From positions 33,140 through 50,030 of the forward strand of contig DAVH01000001.1 in the NCBI GenBank assembly GCA_002508545.1: 16,891 bases of DNA. The letters run 5' to 3'. Position 1 is the first letter of the stretch. Every line of letters begins with the position of its first letter. This document shows positions 1-6,999 of the stretch, piece by piece. Both the position numbers and the translations under genes were made by a program. The DNA comes from Methanomassiliicoccus sp. UBA6. GTDB lineage: Archaea > Thermoplasmatota > Thermoplasmata > Methanomassiliicoccales > Methanomassiliicoccaceae. Under the pieces are notes generated by a model. That model ran no database searches. It saw nothing but the letters and a program-made list of their open reading frames with translations, and had not been told where the DNA came from.

Positions 1-187
1 CGAAGGCGGCGGCTATGCCGAACACCACCGAGATCAAAGCCCACTGCCCGGCGGCCCCCGCCGTTCCGTTCTCATGCACCATCGCGCCGATGCCTATCAC
101 CGCGACCGCGCTGACCGCGGCCACCACGGTACCGGCGATCAGCCCGCTCTTCAGCATCTCCATGCTCATCAGTTCCATGTTTTTCAT
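1..187 (-). CDS. Small membrane protein, partial (runs off the left edge)
   Basis: An open minus-strand frame starts at ATG 187-185 and is stop-free to the window edge. It has a short charged N-terminus (MKNMELMSMEMLKSG), then a hydrophobic Gly/Ala/Val helix at about residues 16-33, a polar loop (HENGTAGAAGQ), and the start of a second hydrophobic helix at the edge. This is the pattern of a small multi-helix membrane protein. The start is uncertain. The AGAGG at 192-188 abuts ATG 187 but lies 9 nt from the in-frame ATG 178, which is therefore the better-supported start. In-frame ATGs at 232 and 229 would add about 15 residues. It lies downstream of the AsnC-type regulator in the same direction and could be co-transcribed. 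No family is recognised. Confidence 0.55.
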   Translation of the reverse strand, partial: MKNMELMSMEMLKSGLIAGTVVAAVSAVAVIGIGAMVHENGTAGAAGQWALISVVFGIAAAF

Positions 188-293
188 CCTCTTGCGGTCT
201 TCCGCGAACAGGATGAGCGCCCCCGGCATCATATTGGCATGTTCAAGCGGCGATGGAAGAAGCGCACAGCTCCGGCGCTCGAACGGACCGAAT

Positions 294-311
294 TTCAATC
301 CGCCGATTGAA
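294..311 (-). repeat. Perfect hairpin over the regulator's stop codon
   Basis: TTCAATC (294-300) and GATTGAA (305-311) form a perfect 7-bp inverted repeat around a CGCC loop. On the minus strand it covers the last codons and the TGA (297-295) of the AsnC-type regulator. No T-tract follows on the minus strand, so it is a weak terminator candidate. mRNA 3'-end protection, attenuation ahead of the next gene or chance are alternatives. Confidence 0.4.
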
Positions 312-1260
312 GATCGGAGCGTCCGGCCCCTGCTGGCCGCCTCGTCCGGGCCCGCTCCATCACCATCTTGTCGATCCAGGTGTCGAAGCGGGCCTCGGAG
401 ATGATGATGTTGGGGGAGACCGCCTCCACCCCTTCCACCTTCTCGGAGGAGGACACCAGGTCCCCCAGCTCCCTCAGGGAGCGGGCCCACACCACCAGCA
501 GCAGGAACCGCGGGAGATTGCTGAAGGTGATGAAGGCGACGACGTGCGCGGAGCTGCGGGCGGTGAGGGCGCTGCCGACGGCGTTCCTGTCCGCCCCCTC
601 CCTGAGGCGGACGTGGAGCTGGGCCTCGATCTGCCCTGATGCCGACGGCCGCCAGTCCATGGACGCGCTGAACGCCCCGATCTCCATCAGCCGGTTCAGG
701 CGCCGGCGGGCGGTGGCCGCGGAGATGTTAAGCTCGGCGGCGACGGCGTCCACCGGACGGCGGGCGTCCGGCCTGAGGGCGTTGATGATGCGGTAGTCCA
801 GGGTGCTCAGCTCCTTCTCCCGGTCCGCCCATCCCACCTTCTCCCCGCCCAGCTGGGTCAGGGACATGATGCAGATGGTCACGTCGGTGAGGTCGGCGCT
901 GCGGCGGACGAACTCCATGTAGTCCTCGATCTCGTCGTGCGTGCGCAGCAGGGCGCCGATGGAGAGGTAGTTCCTGGCGCACACCAGGACGATGTAGGTG
1001 CGGTCGTCCCGGCGCAGGTCGGCGACCACCTCCTCCATGTTGGCGGCGCTGGAGGTACCGAAGACATAGAGCACCACGGGGTTGACGAAGCCGATGGCCA
1101 GGCCGCCGGGGAAGCCGGCGATCACTCCCTGCTCCTGCATCACCTGGATGCGCCGGTGCACCGCCTGCAGGCTCAGCCCCAGCTCGTCCGCGAGCTCCCG
1201 GTACGGCGTGCGGGAGTTCAGGATGAGCCTGCCGCACAGCCGCACGTCCACCTCGTCCAC
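295..1260 (-). CDS. Lrp/AsnC-type transcriptional regulator, duplicated HTH-RAM architecture
   Basis: About 321 residues, roughly twice a normal Lrp/AsnC protein. Two AsnC-type winged helix-turn-helix units are visible: residues 3-50 (DVRLCGRLILNSRTPYRELA, then the recognition region LSLQAVHRRIQVM) and residues 149-197 (STLDYRIINALRPDARRPV, then ISAATARRRLNRL). Each is followed by a beta-alpha segment resembling the RAM effector domain (about 58-140 and 208-290). The chosen start is GTG 1260, with AGGGAG just upstream; the first HTH begins immediately after it, so the domain is complete. GTG 1251 is an alternative. It probably binds DNA as a pseudo-dimer and senses a small metabolite, which is unknown. 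It is divergent from the NYN-LOTUS gene with about 147 bp between starts, so it may control that gene or itself. The family call is solid; the target is inference. Confidence 0.85.
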   Translation of the reverse strand: MDEVDVRLCGRLILNSRTPYRELADELGLSLQAVHRRIQVMQEQGVIAGFPGGLAIGFVNPVVLYVFGTSSAANMEEVVADLRRDDRTYIVLVCARNYLSIGALLRTHDEIEDYMEFVRRSADLTDVTICIMSLTQLGGEKVGWADREKELSTLDYRIINALRPDARRPVDAVAAELNISAATARRRLNRLMEIGAFSASMDWRPSASGQIEAQLHVRLREGADRNAVGSALTARSSAHVVAFITFSNLPRFLLLVVWARSLRELGDLVSSSEKVEGVEAVSPNIIISEARFDTWIDKMVMERARTRRPAGAGRSDLQSAD

Positions 1261-1357
1261 GCTCCCTGAACGGCGGTGGAGGACAAAAGGCCTTCCCTCA
1301 CCGGCCTGGCCGCACGGACAGGGAAGTTGCGAGGTTATTATGCTCCAGATAGACTTC

Positions 1358-1366
1358 TTTATATAA
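1358..1366 (+). promoter_or_regulatory. TATA box of the NYN-LOTUS gene
   Basis: The sequence CTTTATATAATC contains a near-consensus archaeal TATA box. Transcription would start near 1386-1392, giving a leader of about 20 nt. That leader carries GGAG at 1395-1398, 9 nt before ATG 1408. The element is nearly palindromic (TTATATAA), so it could also serve the divergent regulator gene. Confidence 0.6.
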
Positions 1367-1407
1367 TCAGAAGGTTCTGGCGATTTAGAGATAACGGAGA
1401 ATTCGAC

Positions 1408-2856
1408 ATGGACGAGAAGCGGATCGAGGACAGGCAGCTCGCCTTCCTGGTCGACGGAGACAATGCCCAGGCCACGATGATCGAGGAGATGTTGGCGGAG
1501 GCCTCCAAGTATGGCTCGGTCATCATCAGGAGGGTCTACGGTAACTGGACCGCGGGTGGGCAGGTGAACTCTTGGAAGACCAAGCTGAAGGAGTACGCTC
1601 TCTCCCCCTACCAGCAGTTCCCCAATATTTCCAACCGGTACGTCACCAAGAACGCCACCGACATCGCCCTGATCATCGATGCCATGGACATACTCCATGA
1701 CGGCATCGTCAAGGGATTCGTGATCGTGTCCAGCGATTCGGACTACACCTCGCTGGCGATCAAGATCCGGGAGCATGGGCTGTTCGTGATCGGCATCGGG
1801 AAGAAGGAGACACATGACTCCTTCCGGCGCGCGTGCGACGTGTTCGTTTCCACGGAGAACCTCGGCAAGGAGGACGAGGAGGAGAAGGAGGCCCCCAAGG
1901 CCCCCAAGGGACAGGCCCGCCCCAGGAAGACCCCCCGCGATGCAGTGGACATCCTGAACCGGGCGTTCGACTACGCGGTGAACGACGACGGCCGCGCGCT
2001 CAACGGGGACATCGGGGCGGCGCTGCGCCGCCTGGACCCGGCGTTCGACACCCGGACGTACGGAAAGGCATCCCTGCTGAACCTCATCGACGAACTGGAC
2101 GATGTGTTCGAGGTGGAGAGGGCCAACCACGGCGCCATCTACGTGCGCCGCAAGGGCGACACCAAGGTCATCCCTCCGGTGGAGGAGAAAGCTCCCGAGC
2201 AGGAGAGGAGGGCGGAGGCCCCCTGCGTCTGCCGCACCCCCGAGGACGCCCTGCCCTTGCTCCTGGAGGCGTACCGGATAGTGGACAAGAACAGCGATGG
2301 GACCGCGGACACCTTCCGGATGTTCAAGGCGGCGAAGAAGGTGGACCCCACCTTTGATAGCGCCAACTACGGCAAGGAGAAGATATCCCACCTGCTGGAG
2401 GCGCTCCCGGACCACTTTGCGCTGGTGCGCAAGGGGAAGAGCATGCTGGTGCGGAGGATAGAGAGGGCGGAGGAGGAGATCGAGGTCGAGGAGCCGATAG
2501 AGGCACCGGAAGAGGTGCCGGCGGAGGAGCCGGCCCCGGCGGCCGAGGAAGAGGTGCCGGAAGCGGCCGATCTCCTGTCACCGGTGCGCAGCCAGATCGA
2601 CCTGCTGAAGGTGATCACGGCGGCGTTCGACAAGGTGGTCAAGGATGACGGCCTGGCCTACCTCCCCCAGCTCAGCAAGGAGGTCAAGCGCGAGGACCCC
2701 GACCTGGACTTCAAGGCCTACGGCAAGGCCGGCCTGAGGGAGTTCCTGGAGGAGTTCGACGACGTGTTCACCCTCCACAAGAAGGGCCGCAACGTGTACG
2801 TCAGTAAGCGGAAGGGCAAGCGGCCCTCCCGCCACATCAGCGAGCTGGTGAAATAG
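1408..2856 (+). CDS. NYN-domain putative RNase with three OST-HTH/LOTUS domains
   Basis: The protein has 482 residues. Residues 9-151 form a NYN (PIN-like nuclease) domain. Its acidic residues are in place: VDGDN (D16, D18), NATD...DAMD (D85, D91) and SSDSDYT (D110, D112), which in this fold coordinate a metal for RNA cleavage. After an acidic/Lys-Pro linker come three OST-HTH/LOTUS modules at about 177-249, 278-351 and 397-467. Each carries the signature pattern DPxFDxxxYGK...L...hhDxF. The second and third are separated by a Glu/Pro-rich linker (352-390). LOTUS domains bind RNA (G-rich or G4 in studied cases), so the likely role is RNA recognition plus cleavage or decay in the cytoplasm. 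NYN plus LOTUS recalls the eukaryotic MARF1/limkain proteins; bacterial relatives usually have one LOTUS. ATG 1408 is supported by GGAG and a TATA box. Activity and target are inferred. Confidence 0.88.
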   Translation: MDEKRIEDRQLAFLVDGDNAQATMIEEMLAEASKYGSVIIRRVYGNWTAGGQVNSWKTKLKEYALSPYQQFPNISNRYVTKNATDIALIIDAMDILHDGIVKGFVIVSSDSDYTSLAIKIREHGLFVIGIGKKETHDSFRRACDVFVSTENLGKEDEEEKEAPKAPKGQARPRKTPRDAVDILNRAFDYAVNDDGRALNGDIGAALRRLDPAFDTRTYGKASLLNLIDELDDVFEVERANHGAIYVRRKGDTKVIPPVEEKAPEQERRAEAPCVCRTPEDALPLLLEAYRIVDKNSDGTADTFRMFKAAKKVDPTFDSANYGKEKISHLLEALPDHFALVRKGKSMLVRRIERAEEEIEVEEPIEAPEEVPAEEPAPAAEEEVPEAADLLSPVRSQIDLLKVITAAFDKVVKDDGLAYLPQLSKEVKREDPDLDFKAYGKAGLREFLEEFDDVFTLHKKGRNVYVSKRKGKRPSRHISELVK

Positions 2857-2863
2857 GCCTGCA

Positions 2864-2896
2864 CCTCCCTCCGGGGAGGCATCTTTCATTTTTTCC
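2864..2896 (+). terminator. Hairpin plus T-tract terminator after the NYN-LOTUS gene
   Basis: CCTCCC (2864-2869) pairs with GGGAGG (2874-2879) around a TCCG loop. It is followed by CATCTTTCATTTTTT. It begins 8 nt after the stop codon and separates the gene from the convergent membrane-protein gene. Confidence 0.7.
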
Positions 2897-2924
2897 CCGC
2901 CTCACCGAGGGGCACCTGATGAGC

Positions 2925-3368
2925 TCACCTGATGATGAGGCTCAGGGCCCAGTTCACCGCGGCGATCACCAGCACCGAGGCCAGGAAGATCCCCAGGTTC
3001 TCGGTGAAGGAGAAATCCCCGGCGTAGAAGAACAGCCAGATCACCAGGAACGTCAGCCAGGCGATGATCGAGAGCCCGACGATGCCCGACCTGAGCCTCG
3101 AGTAGGGAGCGTACGGCATGAACCCGGGGCCCTGGGGCGGCAGCGGCCGGGGGAACTTCAGCGCCCAGGTCACCCAGGTGACCAGCAGGACGGCGACCAG
3201 GACCAGGAGGGAAAGAATGAACACGGCGATGTTCTGGGCGAACCCCAGCTCGGGGGTCAGGAAGAACAGCCACAGCACGAGGAACACAAGCCATCCAAAG
3301 ACCGTCACGATGGAGAGAACGGCCCTCCACATCAGCCCCCTTTCCCTGGTGTCGATACGGTTCGCCAT
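2925..3368 (-). CDS. Four-helix membrane protein with internal duplication
   Basis: The 147-residue protein has four predicted transmembrane helices in two pairs. The first pair (about 18-65) and second pair (about 97-145) are visibly homologous: GWLVFLVLWLFF aligns with AWLTFLVIWLFF, and AQNIAVFILSLLVLVAV aligns with TENLGIFLASVLVIAAV. The loop between them is Pro/Gly-rich (PRPLPPQGPG). The start ATG 3368 has GAGG 7 nt upstream. It lies 54 bp downstream of the MFS gene on the same strand and may be co-transcribed, although AATAATAT near 3402-3411 could be its own weak TATA. No function is recognised. The two-fold repeat suggests a small scaffold or transporter-like membrane protein that arose by duplication. 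Confidence 0.7.
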   Translation of the reverse strand: MANRIDTRERGLMWRAVLSIVTVFGWLVFLVLWLFFLTPELGFAQNIAVFILSLLVLVAVLLVTWVTWALKFPRPLPPQGPGFMPYAPYSRLRSGIVGLSIIAWLTFLVIWLFFYAGDFSFTENLGIFLASVLVIAAVNWALSLIIR

Positions 3369-3422
3369 GGAAACGCCTCTTACCCTAGGAGACGGAACGC
3401 CGCATATTATTCTTTGGTCGCA

Positions 3423-4631
3423 TCAATCGTTCGGCTCCACTCCCCTGAAGAGCATGTAGAACAGGCCGACGGCGATGGCGTAGAACAGGACGGCGAGGTA
3501 GAACGGCTCCGAGTACAGGCCCATGCCCAGCAGGACGCCTCCGGCCACCGTGGTGACGCTGTGGGGCAGCCTCCACACGATGGAGTTGATCGCGCTGGCC
3601 AGGCCTCGTTCCTCCTTTGTCACGATCCCCATTAGGAAGGAGTCGGATAGCGGGCTGGACATGTTCATGAGCATGGCCCTGACCACGTACAGTCCGCCGG
3701 CGGTGACGGGGTCGGGGGCGAAGGCCAGGGCCAGCATGAAGATGGTGGACGATCCCTGGCACAGCACGATCGCCCTCACCGTGCCCAGGCGGCGGGCGAG
3801 GCTGGTGCTGGCTATGGAGGCGAAGCCCATGGTCAGACTGGCCAGGGCCAGCAGGGGGCCGCTGTAGGTGTCCGCGACGTCGAAGCGGTTCAGGAGCCAC
3901 AGGGGTATGAGGGGAATGATGAACCCCGCCCCCAGCCCGATCAGGGAGTTGAGCGCGGAGAACTTCAGCATCGGCCCCAAGTTCCTTCCCTTCCTCAGGG
4001 ACACCTTGGTCCCCGGTGTTTCCCGGTAATCGCCCAGGAGCCGGGCCAGGGTGACCGGGGTGATCACCGCGACCAGCGCGATGATGACGAAGAACAGCGA
4101 GTGCACCTGGAAGTTCGTCCAGCCGATCAGGCGGGCGACGGTCGGGAATATGTATGGCAAGGCGTACCCCGCGCCGCCGGTCACCGCCATCACGATGAAC
4201 GAGAGGGTGAACGCCTCCTTTCGCCCTTCGCCCGAGGTCATGTCGGCGATGAGGGCGTTCCAGGTAGTGAGGAACGCCCCCTCGGCGGCACCCGCGATGA
4301 TCGAGGCGAGCAGGAGGAACGCCAGGTCCGAGGTGAACGCGTAGATCAGCAGGGCCGGGGGCATGCCCATCACCCCGACCAGTAGGATCCTCTTCCGGCC
4401 GATCCGGTCGGCCAGCATGCCCAGGGGAACGGCCGACAGGATGAACACGATCCCGTTGACGGAGAGCAGGAGGCCGACCGAGCCGGAGGACACCCCGAGC
4501 TCCGGAAGGTACGCCGAGGTGGCAACCCAGAAGTACCCGGTGGCGAGCGAGGAGAAGGACATCAGCAGCACGAGCCACCTTACCTTGGTGGGCACCGAGC
4601 CGAAGATGCTTCCAGACTTCCCGCTGACCAT
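3423..4631 (-). CDS. MFS transporter
   Basis: About 402 residues with twelve hydrophobic helices, the usual size and layout of the major facilitator superfamily. The conserved loop 2-3 motif A is clear at residues 71-80 (GMLADRIGRK), and a long cytoplasmic central loop (DYRETPGTKVSLRKGRNLG) separates the two six-helix halves. Substrate is unknown; a drug or metabolite exporter is the common role for this type. The open frame extends upstream to GTG 4661, but a TATA-like CTATTAATTAG lies directly before that codon (4672-4662), which puts the transcript start near 4643. ATG 4631 is therefore preferred, with a very short leader. A small membrane protein follows downstream. Confidence 0.85.
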   Translation of the reverse strand: MVSGKSGSIFGSVPTKVRWLVLLMSFSSLATGYFWVATSAYLPELGVSSGSVGLLLSVNGIVFILSAVPLGMLADRIGRKRILLVGVMGMPPALLIYAFTSDLAFLLLASIIAGAAEGAFLTTWNALIADMTSGEGRKEAFTLSFIVMAVTGGAGYALPYIFPTVARLIGWTNFQVHSLFFVIIALVAVITPVTLARLLGDYRETPGTKVSLRKGRNLGPMLKFSALNSLIGLGAGFIIPLIPLWLLNRFDVADTYSGPLLALASLTMGFASIASTSLARRLGTVRAIVLCQGSSTIFMLALAFAPDPVTAGGLYVVRAMLMNMSSPLSDSFLMGIVTKEERGLASAINSIVWRLPHSVTTVAGGVLLGMGLYSEPFYLAVLFYAIAVGLFYMLFRGVEPND

Positions 4632-4661
4632 GTGACGACCGGGGCGCCCATCGCCCACCAC

Positions 4662-4672
4662 TAATTAATAGG
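4662..4672 (-). promoter_or_regulatory. TATA-like box of the first MFS gene
   Basis: On the minus strand CTATTAATTAG sits about 35 bp before ATG 4631. With the usual 25 bp spacing, transcription starts near 4643, downstream of the longer GTG start. This is the reason for choosing ATG 4631. Confidence 0.45.
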
Positions 4673-4684
4673 TGCGCTGTTCGT

Positions 4685-4703
4685 TCGCGGCCCCCGACCG
4701 CGA
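4685..4703 (-). terminator. Hairpin after the four-gene redox/TPR operon
   Basis: TCGCGG (4685-4690) and CCGCGA (4698-4703) pair around a 7-nt C-rich loop, 13 nt beyond the TPR gene's stop on the minus strand. No T-run follows, so the terminator call is tentative. Confidence 0.35.
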
Positions 4704-4716
4704 GCGGGCCATCAGG

Positions 4717-5709
4717 TCATTGCTTCTCGCCCTTCGCCTCCTTCAGCGCCTTCCACCGGCGGACCTCGAGGTTGTGCTCCCGGACCATGTTCTGCGAGCG
4801 GTACAGGGCGACCAGCCTGCGGTGCCCCTCGCGGTCCTCCGGTTCCGCCTCCATCAGCGCCTCCAGCTCCCCTATGGCCGCCATGATCAGCCCCTTGGCC
4901 TCGTACAGCTCGGCCTTCCGGCGCAGCGCCGACGGTATGCGGGGGTCGAGGGACAGCGCCCGCTCGAACCGCTCCAGGGCCTCCTCCGTCCTCCCCTCGG
5001 AAGCGCACGCCTCCGCTCTCCGCAAGGAATCCTGGACGCAATCGGCGGCCTCGGGAACCTCGATATCCCCCGCTTCCAGAGCCTCCAGGAGGCCTTCCAG
5101 GACCACCATGTCCGCCCCGGTTAGGTCGGAGAGGCGAAGCATCGCGGCGGCGTACTCGGCATAGTCATGGGCAGGCTCCAGGTCGGACATCTCGCCCCGC
5201 GAGCGGAGGTAGGCCATCGCCCCCTCGCTCACCAGCGGCCACGAACGCGGCTCCTGGATGTGCCAGAGGCAAGCCGCCAGCGACACCCAGCGCTCCGGGC
5301 GGGCCTTAGATCTCTCCAGGCTGCCTCCCGCCACCGCCTGCTCCATAAGGTCCTCGAGGTCCATCAGCGAGCCCTTGGCCGCTCCCGGGTCCTCGGGGAG
5401 GGCGGCGGCCCGGCGCAGCCCCGGCTCCAGGTCGTCCAGGGGTACCCCGAGCGCGATGTCGCTGAGCGTGGAGGAGACCGACCGGGGCGGGAACACGTAC
5501 CCGCTCTCGGCGGACGCCCCGTCCATCCTGTACTTCAGGGTGCCGAAGTTCCACCTGCCCTCAAGAAAGCCTTCCACGGTGTCCTTCAGCGCGCCGGCGG
5601 CGGTCCTCCTGGCCTCGTCCTCGTCCGCCCGCTCGGCGGCCCGCTCGCTATCCAGGTACGCATACAGGGCGCACCGCCACCATGCTGTCTCTTGGTCCGC
5701 TGGCTCCAT
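4717..5709 (-). CDS. TPR-repeat protein with an unrecognised N-terminal domain
   Basis: The 330-residue soluble protein is rich in Ala, Glu and Leu. The C-terminal third (about 228-320) contains two to three tetratricopeptide repeats, for example AEACASEGRTEEALERFER followed by ALSLDPR, then KAELYEAKGLIMAAIGELE. These form a helical protein-protein interaction surface. Residues 1-220 are mostly helical with a Trp-rich start (WWRCALYAYLD), the segment WNFGTLKYRM and a Pro-flanked PRSWPLVSEGAM. I do not recognise this domain. The start ATG 5709 is 12 bp after the preceding gene's stop, with GAGGT in the gap. It is the last gene of a tight four-gene run, so it may be a partner or scaffold for the 132-residue protein before it. 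Confidence 0.7.
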   Translation of the reverse strand: MEPADQETAWWRCALYAYLDSERAAERADEDEARRTAAGALKDTVEGFLEGRWNFGTLKYRMDGASAESGYVFPPRSVSSTLSDIALGVPLDDLEPGLRRAAALPEDPGAAKGSLMDLEDLMEQAVAGGSLERSKARPERWVSLAACLWHIQEPRSWPLVSEGAMAYLRSRGEMSDLEPAHDYAEYAAAMLRLSDLTGADMVVLEGLLEALEAGDIEVPEAADCVQDSLRRAEACASEGRTEEALERFERALSLDPRIPSALRRKAELYEAKGLIMAAIGELEALMEAEPEDREGHRRLVALYRSQNMVREHNLEVRRWKALKEAKGEKQ

Positions 5710-5721
5710 CCGCCACCGACC

Positions 5722-6120
5722 TCAGAGGAGCTTTCGGAAGCTGCCCAATCCGTCGTACAGGTAGCCGGCGAAGGCGAACTCGCCGCTCGCCCCGCTCCTC
5801 GCGATCCTTCCCCTCAGGTCGCCGAGGATGGTGACCGCGATCGATGGCGTGTAGTCGCTCTCCGGCAGGGCGACGCTGACCGTGCCGAACTCGTTGGCCG
5901 CGAAGACGTAATCCTCCATGTTCGCGTGCACCGCGGCGGTCTGGGCGGTCTCGATGAACTCGAAAGCCACCACTTTCCCGTCCTTCTCCGCCTTGACCAC
6001 CGCCCGGGGCGCCTGGTCGTCCAGGGCATAGTTGGTCTTGACCGCGGGGTCCTGCTTCTGGAGCTGCTGGGCCCTGCGTCCGGCCACGGTGTCCAGGAAC
6101 GCCTTGACCTCCTGTTTCAT
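5722..6120 (-). CDS. Hypothetical protein, 132 residues
   Basis: A soluble alpha/beta protein with no signal peptide or membrane helix. A basic helical N-terminus (KQEVKAFLDTVAGRRAQQLQ) is followed by strands KDGKVVAFEFIET and GTVSVALPESDYTPSIAVTI, and a C-terminal GEFAFAGYLYDGL. The arrangement of strands with acidic residues (D34, D35, E54, E57) loosely recalls a small nuclease-like or sensor fold, but no catalytic motif is convincing. It starts 21 bp after the Fe-S oxidoreductase gene, with a GGGGAG directly before ATG 6120, and is followed 12 bp later by the TPR gene. Codon pattern and spacing argue that it is a real gene. Function is unknown. Confidence 0.65.
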   Translation of the reverse strand: MKQEVKAFLDTVAGRRAQQLQKQDPAVKTNYALDDQAPRAVVKAEKDGKVVAFEFIETAQTAAVHANMEDYVFAANEFGTVSVALPESDYTPSIAVTILGDLRGRIARSGASGEFAFAGYLYDGLGSFRKLL

Positions 6121-6141
6121 GCTCCCCTATCGGCGCCCCGG

Positions 6142-6990
6142 TCAAAATGATTTCCCGTCCCTCCTGCCGCCGTGGGCCCGGACGTGCTCCCACGCCCGGT
6201 GGTGCTCCGGGTACCTGTCGGCACGGGAGTACATGCCCGCATCAGGACGCTGGTATAGATCCCGGTCCTCTCCGACCGGGCACACCTTGATGCATATCCC
6301 GCATGGCGAGATATAGCGGGACGCGAGGCCGATGTTGTGCTCGGTGCACCGGTCCTTCCTGGTCAGCGTGGCCGGGTACTCGCCCTCCTCTATGGCCTCG
6401 GCAGGGCAGGAGCGGGCGCACCGCATGCACCGCGTGCACAGCTCCCCGGTCATCACCGGATCGGGCGGGAGCTCCGCCGTGGTGAGGATGGAGGTAAACC
6501 TCACCCGAGGGCCGTACCTGGGAGTGAGAAGCATGTTGTTGACCCCGAAGGTCCCCAGTCCAGCGAGGTACGCGGCGTGGCGGTGGGAGAAGAACGCCGT
6601 CGGCCGGTCCCTCAGGACGTCCAGGCCGCCGTACCCGTCCCGGGGGACGAAGATCGAGGGGTGCCCCATCTCGCCCAGCATGGTGGCGATGCGGTACGCG
6701 GAATCGTCCAGCAGCCGGTTCACGGTGTTGTACGTCTCCCGGTAGAAAATGGAGGGGCTGGTCTCCAGGGCCGGCAGCTCGACCGGTATGCCGATGACGA
6801 TCACCGACCTCGCCTCCGGGTAGATGCCCCGGGGCCTGAACTCCCCAGGGACCCACGGGCGGAAAGGCTCCTCGTCCCAGCGCTCCACCGGCGCGATGCC
6901 CATCAGCGGAACGTCAAGATGTCCGCACTTCCTCTCCAGAGCCTCCCTGATAGCGTCAGGTCCGAGCACGGGAACGAAATGAGCTGTCAT
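6142..6990 (-). CDS. Double [4Fe-4S] cluster oxidoreductase, epoxyqueuosine reductase (QueG)-like
   Basis: 282 residues. The N-terminal part (about 20-170) matches the QueG-like fold, with VIVIGIPVE, AYLAGLGTFGVNNMLLTPRYG and a preceding Arg/Pro-rich loop. The C-terminal part has two ferredoxin-type clusters: C185-x2-C188-x2-C191-x3-C195-P, and C215 with C230-G-x-C233-x3-C237-P. This is the archaeal/bacterial relative of epoxyqueuosine reductase and of reductive dehalogenase-like proteins. True QueG binds cobalamin; whether this shorter protein does is not clear, so the substrate is open. The start ATG 6990 has a strong GAGGTGA 5 nt upstream, which itself overlaps the aldo/keto reductase stop codon (gap 9 bp), indicating translational coupling. 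It could pass electrons in a redox pathway with that neighbour. Confidence 0.8.
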   Translation of the reverse strand: MTAHFVPVLGPDAIREALERKCGHLDVPLMGIAPVERWDEEPFRPWVPGEFRPRGIYPEARSVIVIGIPVELPALETSPSIFYRETYNTVNRLLDDSAYRIATMLGEMGHPSIFVPRDGYGGLDVLRDRPTAFFSHRHAAYLAGLGTFGVNNMLLTPRYGPRVRFTSILTTAELPPDPVMTGELCTRCMRCARSCPAEAIEEGEYPATLTRKDRCTEHNIGLASRYISPCGICIKVCPVGEDRDLYQRPDAGMYSRADRYPEHHRAWEHVRAHGGRRDGKSF

Positions 6991-6999
6991 GCCTTCACC

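Noticed and set aside
294..311. TTCAATC...GATTGAA as a possible CRISPR repeat end
   Set aside because: There is a single copy only, no spacing pattern and no cas gene nearby.
295..2415. Very long minus-strand open frame continuing past the regulator start
   Set aside because: The part beyond 1260 is antisense to the NYN-LOTUS gene and has no family-like sequence; high GC leaves antisense frames open. Only the 295-1260 portion is a real gene.
5167..6150. 327-residue plus-strand open frame
   Set aside because: It spans the antisense of two convincing minus-strand genes and is rich in Arg, Gly, Pro and Leu without any domain pattern.
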